Of a stretch of DNA of 64,000 bases, positions 44,020 to 50,951 are shown piece by piece; position 1 is the stretch's first letter; each line of letters opens with the position of its first letter. Below the pieces are notes generated by a model. That model did not search any database. It had not been told where the DNA came from and was given only the letters and a program-made list of their open reading frames with translations. This stretch comes from Anaerolineae bacterium (GTDB taxonomy: Bacteria > Chloroflexota > Anaerolineae > Aggregatilineales > Phototrophicaceae), in assembly GCA_020849765.1 (NCBI GenBank), contig JADLAY010000026.1:124001-188000 (forward strand), given 5' to 3'. Position numbers and translations under genes: made by a program.

Positions 44020-44292
44020 ATGATCGACCGTCTACGCGCCTTCACCCGGACTGTCAAAAACGAGATCGACGTTTACCGGCGCGTGCTGCGCGATCCGCGC
44101 ACGCCATGGCTCGCGCGGCTGCTGCTCGGCGCGGCCCTTGGCTATCTGGTGCTGCCCTTCGACCTGATCCCGGACTTCATCCCCGTGCTCGGCCAGCTTG
44201 ACGACCTGCTGATCGTACCGAGTCTGATCTGGCTGGCGGCGCGGATGATCCCGCAAGCCATCTGGGACGACGCACGCCAACCTGCGCTTTGA
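44020..44292 (+). CDS. DUF1232 (YkvA-like) membrane protein
   Basis: Protein of 90 aa with the DUF1232 signature: DPRTPWLARLLLGAALGYLVLPFDLIPDFIPVLGQLDDLLIVPSLIWLA. The DLIPDFIPVLG motif is near-identical to the family core. One or two short helices could associate with the membrane. Function of the family is unknown. The ATG at 44020 is used because the longer GTG start falls in a stable hairpin. Confidence 0.88.
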   Translation: MIDRLRAFTRTVKNEIDVYRRVLRDPRTPWLARLLLGAALGYLVLPFDLIPDFIPVLGQLDDLLIVPSLIWLAARMIPQAIWDDARQPAL

Positions 44293-44368
44293 CACCGGTC
44301 ATCTTGCCCCGGTCGCCGTTTCCGGGTACTCTACTTCCTACATATTAACGGAGTACCGTTAGCGACCG

Positions 44369-45559
44369 ATGATGCGTAGATCTGCCTTTCTTTTCAGCCT
44401 GATATTGCTTGCCGCTTCGTTGGCCGCGTGCCAGAACGAGGAAATTGCGCAGGAGCCGACGGCGACGCTGGCGCCAATCGTCAGTCTGACGCCGCGTTTC
44501 ACGGCGACGCCCGTCCCCTCGCGCACGCCGACGCCGACGCTGACTTACACACCGTCGCAATCGCCGGTGCCACCCACGCCGAGCGATACACCCTCGCCGA
44601 CCGTGCCGCCGCCGATCCTGGGCGTCGTCCAGTCGCTGCAAAACGTCAACATCCGCTCCGGCCCAGGCACGGCATTTTCGCAAATCACGGCGCTGGAGCC
44701 GGGTTCAGGCGTCGAGGTGCTCGGCGTCAACCCGGAGGGTAACTGGTACAACATCCTGATGGATGACGGACGTGAGGGCTGGATCAGCTCGACGCTCGTT
44801 TACATCCAGCCGAGCGCGACGCCGCAGGCGACGCTGCCCGCCGCCATCGGGCTGAATGGCACGCCGCTGCCGACCGACATCTTCGGCAATACGATCACGC
44901 CGACGCCGCCGCGTTCGGTCGCGACGCCGACACTGCCGGGGGATGCGGAGGCGCTGCTGACGCCAGCGACCGCGCAGGGCATCGGCCTGCCGACCATCGA
45001 CATCAACGCGATCAACCTGACGGCGACCGCTCTGCGCGGCGGCGCCGGTGCCGTCGTGCCGACGCAAGCGCCCGCGAGCACTCAGGCGCCGGTCGGCGGC
45101 CCGACTGGTGGCCCGCTGCCGGCGGCGACGACACCCGCGCCCGCAGGCAACAGCAGCCCGGCGCAAGCGGGCGAGGGCATCGACGTGTTCGCCCTCTGTA
45201 ATGATCCGAGCTTTGGTCTGCCCGCACCGGCGGTCGCTGCCGGTTCGTCGCTTGACATCTACTTCGCCTGGTTCGCGTCCACCCGCCAGCAGGTCGAAGA
45301 TCACGTCGCCGCCGCCACCTACGAGATCCGGCTCAACGGCGCGCCGCTCTCGGTCGGCGCCCCGGCGTTCATCCGCGCCAGCAGTAACGGCGGTTTCGAG
45401 GCTTACTGGTACGTCAGTTCGGGCCAGCTCACCGCCGGGGAGTACCAGATCTCCTATCGTGTGACCTGGAGCGAGCCGGTCTTCGACGGATCAACCCAAT
45501 TCGGCCCCGGCACGAACCATCCAGAAGAAACGGGATCGTGCACGGTGCGCGTGAACTAG
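44369..45559 (+). CDS. SH3b-domain lipoprotein
   Basis: Lipoprotein of 396 aa. The lipobox SLAAC places the modified Cys at residue 21, after the signal FLFSLILLAASLAAC. A Pro/Thr-rich stretch (TATPVPSRTPTPTLTYTP) leads to a bacterial SH3 domain (VNIRSGPGTAFSQITALEPGSGVEVLG...GWISSTLVYI, residues about 92-148). Two more Thr/Pro/Ala-rich linkers and a C-terminal beta-sandwich-like domain (residues about 265-395) follow. It is probably surface-exposed, possibly wall-binding. It is convergent with the Argonaute gene and shares its terminator. Confidence 0.87.
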   Translation: MMRRSAFLFSLILLAASLAACQNEEIAQEPTATLAPIVSLTPRFTATPVPSRTPTPTLTYTPSQSPVPPTPSDTPSPTVPPPILGVVQSLQNVNIRSGPGTAFSQITALEPGSGVEVLGVNPEGNWYNILMDDGREGWISSTLVYIQPSATPQATLPAAIGLNGTPLPTDIFGNTITPTPPRSVATPTLPGDAEALLTPATAQGIGLPTIDINAINLTATALRGGAGAVVPTQAPASTQAPVGGPTGGPLPAATTPAPAGNSSPAQAGEGIDVFALCNDPSFGLPAPAVAAGSSLDIYFAWFASTRQQVEDHVAAATYEIRLNGAPLSVGAPAFIRASSNGGFEAYWYVSSGQLTAGEYQISYRVTWSEPVFDGSTQFGPGTNHPEETGSCTVRVN

Positions 45560-45595
45560 CGCCTACGGCGGCAGGTTTCACAGCTCGCAGCAAGA

Positions 45596-45625
45596 AAAAC
45601 GGCGCTCCAGATGGGGCGCCGTTTT
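45596..45625. terminator. Shared bidirectional terminator
   Basis: AAAACGGCGC at 45596-45605 pairs with GCGCCGTTTT at 45616-45625, with A/T runs on both flanks. It lies between the convergent SH3b-lipoprotein and Argonaute genes and can terminate both; it touches the last base of the Argonaute stop. Confidence 0.9.
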
Positions 45626-47739
45626 CATAACCACCAGGCGGTTTCGCCGTGTGTCACATCCGGGAAGACGCCGCGTTCGAGCGCAGTTCGCCACGCATCC
45701 GTATGCAGCAGAGTCACCGGCAGCGACGGCGTACTCGGCGCGCCGTGATGGAGCAGCGCCAACGACTCGACCGAATCGAGCACGTGATCGATGCGCAGCG
45801 GCGCCAACGAGCGGATGTGGAGCGGCGCGGGCGTCCCGGCAGCGGGCGTCGGCACGAACAGCAGCGCCTCGAGATCGGAGATGCGCAACGCAGCGCCGCG
45901 ATCCGGCAGGCCGATGTGCCGGTTGGCGAAGGCATAGAGGCGCGGCATGTCCCCGGCGACGATCTCGACCGGGTAGAGCGCCGCGTCGTGAGCCGCTTCC
46001 CAATCGGTGAGCGCCCGCGCGTCGGCCTTGTGCAGCTTGCCATCGACGTGGATGAGCACGCGGCGGGCACTGATGTCGTGCGGCGGCAGCAGATACGCCA
46101 GCATGTCACCGGTGAGTGGGTCGCCCGGTGCGACGGCGGCGCGGGCGATGCGCCAGCCCTGGCAGACGCCGCGATTGCCGTAGTAGCGCCCGGCAGCGAT
46201 CAAATCGTCGCCGCCCTTCTTTTGAATACGGTGTATCGTCAGCCCGACGATCAGGTCGGCGTAGGGCAGCGGCTCCTCAAAGGTGAACGGCGTATTGCCA
46301 GCCCGCGCCAGCAAGCCCATGATGATGCGCGGCATCGCTTCGACGTCGTGCAGCATGTGCTCGTACAGAATCAGCGAAGGCAGCGCGCGGCCAACGGCCT
46401 GGGCTTTGACGAAATGCTGCGGCGCGGCGGGGTCTGTGCGCGCTGCATCCGGCAGCACCGCTAGCAAGACGTCGGCACCGGCCTTGGCGAGCGTACGCAC
46501 GGCGGTCTGCAAGTTGTCCGGCGTGATGACCTGGACAGCGCGCGGGCGGGCGACCTTGAGTTTGAAGTTGTGCGTCCGTTCGAGTTCGCGCGTGAGCGCT
46601 TCGATGAAGATCTCGGCGTCTTCGCCCTGGGCGTTGAGGACGGCCAGCCGCAGCGGTTCGCTGTCGAAGCAAGGCAGGCGCTTGATCATGCCGTGCTGCG
46701 CGAAATCCATGCTCAGCGAGCGCGCGTCGTACGGGCGGATCTTGCCGCCCTGCCACGTCAGGTTCGGGCGCGGCGCGGCCTGCGTGAAGACGTCCGGCTG
46801 GTTGCGCTGGCTGAAGGCGTCGCCAATCAGCCCGGCTTCCTTGGCAATGTCGGCGATGACCTTGACCAGGCGCGCTCGCTCATCTGGCTTGACCTGCAAC
46901 GCCCGCTCGACCTGACCTGGGATCACGTCAAAACGGGCGGCGGTCTCCGGCGTCACCAGCAGATCGAGCGCGTTAGCGGGGTAATCCTCGTTTTCATCGT
47001 CGAGGGCGATGCGCAGTGCTAACATGTCGTCAGTCGACATATTCAACCATTCGCGCAGCCGTTTGTGCTGAAGCAACCGCTTGCGCTGTTCGGCCAGCGT
47101 CCCCAGGACCTTGACGATCTTGCCCTCGCGCCCGGCCAGCTTTTCGATCACGGCCAGACCGGCCAGCGCATCGACCAAGTCGAGCGTGCGGGCGAAGGTT
47201 GTCACGTCCTGCCCGTAGACCACGTAAGTGATGATGCCGAGCGAGACCGCCGGTTCGCCGTCGACGACCCAGGTGCGCGCATACGGCTCATGGACGATGC
47301 GCGCATTCTTGATCGACCCGGCGGCGCGGGCCAGCGCTTCGCTGAACAACCCATCGAGATCGGCCAGGCGACCGCGCACGACGAACGAGGCCAGCGCTTC
47401 CGGCGTCGAGCGCCAGCGCAGATCCTCCTCGATGTGATCGAGCGCCGCAAACAGCGCAGGCTGCTCAGCGCGCAAGCTATCGACCGTCATCACGAGCTTG
47501 GCCGGGTTGGGCGGCGCGTCGGTGATCAGCCGTCCGTCGAGCCACTGCCACTGGCCGCCGAGATGATGGCGCAGGCGCTGCGCCAGCCTGGTGCCCGCAC
47601 GCGGCGCTTCCTTTTGAAAGAGGGGCGTGAAGGCATGCAGCCGCGGCAGCCCGTCTGCGCGGATGGGGAACAGCTCCGTGAATAGTTGAGTGTCGCTGGT
47701 TTGCACAGGCCTGACCACAACGGACTCGATCACGCTCAT
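45625..47739 (-). CDS. Long prokaryotic Argonaute, first catalytic Asp replaced
   Basis: Protein of 704 aa from the ATG at 47739 (GGAA upstream; a frame extension of 38 residues is less likely). It matches Thermus thermophilus Argonaute across MID and PIWI: HFVKAQAVGRALPSLIL corresponds to TtAgo RLKALLLREGLPSQIL, and MGLLARAGNTPFTF to LGLLAKAGLQVVAL. N-terminal and PAZ-like regions fill residues 1-330. The four catalytic positions of TtAgo (Asp478, Glu512, Asp546, Asp660, numbers from memory) fall on Thr501, Asp540, Asp566 and Asp681. The missing first Asp suggests no target cleavage. The MID Gln (TtAgo Gln433) is Leu456. Binding of a nucleic-acid guide may remain. No effector gene is next to it. 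Confidence 0.86.
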   Translation of the reverse strand: MSVIESVVVRPVQTSDTQLFTELFPIRADGLPRLHAFTPLFQKEAPRAGTRLAQRLRHHLGGQWQWLDGRLITDAPPNPAKLVMTVDSLRAEQPALFAALDHIEEDLRWRSTPEALASFVVRGRLADLDGLFSEALARAAGSIKNARIVHEPYARTWVVDGEPAVSLGIITYVVYGQDVTTFARTLDLVDALAGLAVIEKLAGREGKIVKVLGTLAEQRKRLLQHKRLREWLNMSTDDMLALRIALDDENEDYPANALDLLVTPETAARFDVIPGQVERALQVKPDERARLVKVIADIAKEAGLIGDAFSQRNQPDVFTQAAPRPNLTWQGGKIRPYDARSLSMDFAQHGMIKRLPCFDSEPLRLAVLNAQGEDAEIFIEALTRELERTHNFKLKVARPRAVQVITPDNLQTAVRTLAKAGADVLLAVLPDAARTDPAAPQHFVKAQAVGRALPSLILYEHMLHDVEAMPRIIMGLLARAGNTPFTFEEPLPYADLIVGLTIHRIQKKGGDDLIAAGRYYGNRGVCQGWRIARAAVAPGDPLTGDMLAYLLPPHDISARRVLIHVDGKLHKADARALTDWEAAHDAALYPVEIVAGDMPRLYAFANRHIGLPDRGAALRISDLEALLFVPTPAAGTPAPLHIRSLAPLRIDHVLDSVESLALLHHGAPSTPSLPVTLLHTDAWRTALERGVFPDVTHGETAWWL

Positions 47740-47979
47740 TGCGGGTGTTCCATGTCTGATATGGGCAGAGTTCAATAGAACGCGTGTTCCATTGTAACAC
47801 AAAGACAACTGGATCGTCCAGCGATTCTCGCCACAGCCAGACAGCCCGGACACCGCGCAGAAAATTCTACCGCAGCCGCGCCGTTGGTGAGAAACTCACG
47901 CGAACGACAGGTCCGAATATGACAAGATGCCATGTCCGACATCGCAGATGTCACTTGGTGAGATGCACTAAAAGCGAGA

Positions 47980-47985
47980 TATAAT
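47980..47985 (+). promoter_or_regulatory. -10 box of the H+-PPase gene
   Basis: Perfect TATAAT at 47980-47985, with TTGGTG at 47955-47960 as a possible -35 (19-base spacing, slightly long). Transcription would begin about 100 bases before the start codon at 48095. Confidence 0.55.
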
Positions 47986-47995
47986 GTTTGTACGG

Positions 47996-48017
47996 GGGCG
48001 ACAATGTTTTGTCGCCC
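47996..48017 (+). promoter_or_regulatory. Leader hairpin upstream of the H+-PPase gene
   Basis: GGGCGAC at 47996-48002 pairs exactly with GTCGCCC at 48011-48017 over an 8-base loop. If transcription begins after the TATAAT at 47980, it lies at the very 5' end of the mRNA. There is no T-run, so it more likely affects stability or translation than termination. Confidence 0.45.
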
Positions 48018-48094
48018 ATGTTTGTGCCGCGTTGGAACCGCGTTGCAGCACACGGACTTCGATAAATTGCTGCTTTACAGAATTGGAGTCTTAG

Positions 48095-50602
48095 ATGCGT
48101 CCACTCTCCCCTACTGAGAACACATTGATCCTCATCGTACTCGGCATCGCCATTGCAGGCTTGCTCTATGCGGTCTTCCTGGCTCGTCAGATTCTCGGAG
48201 AAGGGAAGGGAACCGCGAAAATGCAGGAGGTGTGGGGCTACATCCGCACGGGTGCGAATGCCTACCTCCGGTCGCAGTTCCGCATTATCGCGGTGTTAAT
48301 TGTTATCCTGGTCGTCGTCCTCTTCTTCAGCGTCTATGTGGTTAATCCAACCCCCTATGCAATCGAACACTTCTGCCCGGAATTGGTCGAGAGCATCCGC
48401 GCAGAATACAGCGCGGCGAATCCGCTGCCAGCGCAGTACACGCTTGAAGAATACAATGCCCTCGTTTACCAGGAAGAGGCGTTGATTGTCTCGCGCGGCA
48501 AAACTGAATGCGGCGCCGCCACTATCAACACCGCCGTTGGTCGCGCGGGCGCGTTCCTGATGGGTGCGCTCTTCTCGGCGTCGGTCGGCTTCGTCGGCAT
48601 GAATATGGCCGTGCAGGGCAACGTCCGCGTTGCCGCAGCGGCAACCGATCCGAAGCGGGGTTATCCTGATGCCCTGCGCATTGCTTACCGTTCGGGCACG
48701 ATCACCGGTATGTTGACGGATGGTCTGGGCCTGTTCGGCGGCACCATCATCTTCCTGATCTTTGGCATTGCCGCGCCGGATGCCCTGCTCGGCTTCGGCT
48801 TTGGCGGCACGCTGCTGGCGCTGTTCATGCGCGTTGGCGGCGGCATCTTCACCAAGGCGGCGGATGTCGGCGCCGATCTCGTCGGCAAGGTCGAAGCAGA
48901 TCTGCCGGAAGACGATCCGCGTAACGCAGCCGTGATCGCTGACCTCGTCGGCGATAACGTCGGCGACTGTGCCGGTATGGCAGCGGACATCTTCGAGAGC
49001 TACGAAGTGACGATCGTCGCCGGCTTGATCCTCGGTCTGGCCCTGGCGACCATCACCAAGAGCCCGATCTGGATTGTTTTCCCCCTGGTCGTGCGTGGCA
49101 TCGGCGTGCTGAGTTCGATCATCAGCACTTACCTCGTCAAATCGTCCTCCGGCAAAGATGCGCTCCATGCGATCACGCGCGGGTTCTTCAGCGCGGCGAT
49201 CATCAGCATCGCCATGTTCACAATCTTCACCATCACCTACATGCGTGAACCGGGCATCAACCAGGGCGGCGTCGTCTGGCAACCGCTGGCAGCGGTCATC
49301 ACCGGCATCATCCTGGCGATTGTGATCGAGCGCGTCACCTCGTACTTCACCGATCACTCGTTTTCGCCCACCCGTGACATTGCGCGCAATACGCAAACCG
49401 GGCCAGCGACGACGATCCTCAGCGGTTTGGCCAATGGCATGGAAAGCAGCGTGTGGGCGATCATCGTCATTGCCGCTAGCATCCTGACCAGTGTGATCAT
49501 CTTCAGCGTGTTCCCGATCACGGATGCATCCGGCATGCAAATTGTCGATACGTTCACGGCTGTGCTTTACGGCGTGGCGATGACCGGTATTGGCATGTTG
49601 ACGCTGACCGGCAACAACGTCGCGATGGACGCCTTTGGGCCTATCAGCGATAACGCACAGGGCGTGGCCGAGCTGGCCGGTGAGAGCGAAGGCCAGGCGG
49701 CCGAGACGCTCAACAGCCTGGACGCCGTCGGCAATACGACCAAAGCGATCACCAAGGGTGTCGCCATCGGTTCGGCAGTCATCGCGGCCGTCGCGCTGTT
49801 TGGCTCGTTCATGACCGATACGCGCGTCGTGCAGTTGGGTCTGGATGTTTCGCTGGATAAGACCGTCTTTGCAACGGGCATCAACATTGCAGACCCGGTT
49901 GTGTTCATCGGCTTCCTGATCGGCGGCGGCTTGATCTTCCTGTTCAGCAGCCTGTTGATCCGCGCGGTCAACCGTGCGGCCTTCAAGATGATCGGCATCG
50001 TGCGTCGCCAACTGCGCATCCCTGGCATCATGGAAGGTACCAAGACGCCGGACTATGCGGAAGCAGTCGGTGTTTCGACGCAGGCGGCGCAGCGCGAACT
50101 GCTGCCGTTAGGTGTGGTCGCCGTGCTCGCTCCAATTGTGGTCGGCTTTTTGCTGGGCGCAACGGCACTGGGCGGCTTCCTGGCGGGCATCATCCTCGTC
50201 GGGCAGTTGATGGCCGTCTTCATGAGCAACGCAGGCGGTGCATGGGATAACGCCAAGAAGTACATCGAAGACGGGAACTACGGCGGTAAGGGCAGTGAGC
50301 CGCACAAGGCCGCCGTCGTCGGTGATACGGTCGGCGATCCGTTCAAGGATACGGCTGGCCCTGCGCTCAACCCGATGATCAAGGTCGTCAACCTCGTCGC
50401 GTTGATCGTCGCGCCGATTGTGGTCACGGTGGAAGCCAACGCCGCCGCCGACCCGAATTCGCGCACGCCGGTCACCATCGCCATGATTGTGCTGCTCGCG
50501 GTCATCCTGTTCGCGGTCCAGCGCAGCCGTCGCGAAGACAGTGAGGCCAAGGAAATGGTCGAAACAGTCGCTCACGCAGGTAAAGCACCGGCGGGCGACT
50601 GA
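48095..50602 (+). CDS. hppA: Membrane H+-translocating pyrophosphatase, K+-independent type
   Basis: Membrane pyrophosphatase of 835 aa, longer than the usual 650-770. It couples PPi hydrolysis to ion pumping. The PPi-binding core DVGADLVGKVE and the following DNVGDCAGMAADIFESYE are intact. The K+ position reads GNTTKAITKG, with Lys550 and Thr553 where K+-dependent enzymes have Ala and Gly, so this is the K+-independent class, which in known cases pumps H+. Extra length lies partly in a loop of about 60 residues (79-140) after the second helix. It precedes the PFOR gene, 349 bases away, on the same strand. Confidence 0.95.
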   Translation: MRPLSPTENTLILIVLGIAIAGLLYAVFLARQILGEGKGTAKMQEVWGYIRTGANAYLRSQFRIIAVLIVILVVVLFFSVYVVNPTPYAIEHFCPELVESIRAEYSAANPLPAQYTLEEYNALVYQEEALIVSRGKTECGAATINTAVGRAGAFLMGALFSASVGFVGMNMAVQGNVRVAAAATDPKRGYPDALRIAYRSGTITGMLTDGLGLFGGTIIFLIFGIAAPDALLGFGFGGTLLALFMRVGGGIFTKAADVGADLVGKVEADLPEDDPRNAAVIADLVGDNVGDCAGMAADIFESYEVTIVAGLILGLALATITKSPIWIVFPLVVRGIGVLSSIISTYLVKSSSGKDALHAITRGFFSAAIISIAMFTIFTITYMREPGINQGGVVWQPLAAVITGIILAIVIERVTSYFTDHSFSPTRDIARNTQTGPATTILSGLANGMESSVWAIIVIAASILTSVIIFSVFPITDASGMQIVDTFTAVLYGVAMTGIGMLTLTGNNVAMDAFGPISDNAQGVAELAGESEGQAAETLNSLDAVGNTTKAITKGVAIGSAVIAAVALFGSFMTDTRVVQLGLDVSLDKTVFATGINIADPVVFIGFLIGGGLIFLFSSLLIRAVNRAAFKMIGIVRRQLRIPGIMEGTKTPDYAEAVGVSTQAAQRELLPLGVVAVLAPIVVGFLLGATALGGFLAGIILVGQLMAVFMSNAGGAWDNAKKYIEDGNYGGKGSEPHKAAVVGDTVGDPFKDTAGPALNPMIKVVNLVALIVAPIVVTVEANAAADPNSRTPVTIAMIVLLAVILFAVQRSRREDSEAKEMVETVAHAGKAPAGD

Positions 50603-50615
50603 GAGTCTTTCCATT

Positions 50616-50684
50616 CACCTCACCCCGTTTCGCTTCGCTTCGACACCCCCTCTTGACACTGAGAGGGGGACGGTCGGTGAGGTG
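50616..50684. repeat. Nested REP-like palindromic element
   Basis: CACCTCACC at 50616-50624 pairs with GGTGAGGTG at 50676-50684, and inside it CCCCCTCT at 50646-50653 pairs with AGAGGGGG at 50662-50669. The sequence (CACCCCGTTTCGCTTCGCTTC and a CCCCCTCT arm) resembles dispersed intergenic palindromes. Only this one copy is seen in the window, so its repetitive nature is inferred. Confidence 0.55.
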
Positions 50685-50743
50685 ACAGTGGGCAGGTTTG
50701 TGGACAGACATCAAACACATCACGGCACGTAACCGTGTGGTGG

Positions 50744-50778
50744 CGGGGTGGATAAACTCAGAGATCCACCCCGTTTTT
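50744..50778 (+). terminator. Rho-independent terminator of hppA
   Basis: CGGGGTGGAT at 50744-50753 pairs perfectly with ATCCACCCCG at 50764-50773, followed by TTTTTATT. Confidence 0.9.
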
Positions 50779-50908
50779 ATTCCTCTAGACCACCGCTCTT
50801 CCGAGCGGACACACATTCCAGATTAGAGACAAATGCTACCTGTCGTCTATGACGTGCATCACTGGTGACACAGGATTGCGACGACTAACATGGTGACAGG
50901 TACGTACG

Positions 50909-50922
50909 GCGCGTATACGCGC
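50909..50922. promoter_or_regulatory. 14-bp perfect palindrome upstream of nifJ
   Basis: GCGCGTATACGCGC at 50909-50922 lies 29 bases before the PFOR start codon. It could be a repressor or redox-regulator site in the promoter, or mRNA structure. It does not match the Rex operator consensus. Confidence 0.45.
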
Positions 50923-50951
50923 ACAGAATTGAGGGAAGATAGGGTTCGATT

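Larger units (their letters stand above)
47740..48094. other. Divergent intergenic region between Argonaute and H+-PPase genes
   Basis: About 355 bases without a gene. It holds a rightward TATAAT at 47980-47985 and a hairpin in the probable leader of the H+-PPase gene (see the separate entry). I saw no clear promoter for the leftward Argonaute gene. Confidence 0.5.
50603..50951 (+). other. Intergenic region between hppA and nifJ
   Basis: About 350 bases without a gene. It holds a nested REP-like palindrome (50616-50684), the hppA terminator (50744-50778), two direct TGGTGACA repeats (around 50871-50898) and a 14-bp palindrome at 50909-50922 just before the PFOR ribosome-binding site. Confidence 0.6.

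Noticed and set aside
48296..50011. 571-codon minus-strand frame over hppA
   Set aside because: Composition (His/Arg/Asp/Gln-rich, hydrophilic) is what a reverse reading of membrane helices gives; hppA is unambiguous.
50603..50951. A riboswitch or tRNA in the hppA-nifJ gap
   Set aside because: Stems found are explained by a palindromic element and the hppA terminator; no cloverleaf or known aptamer core was seen.
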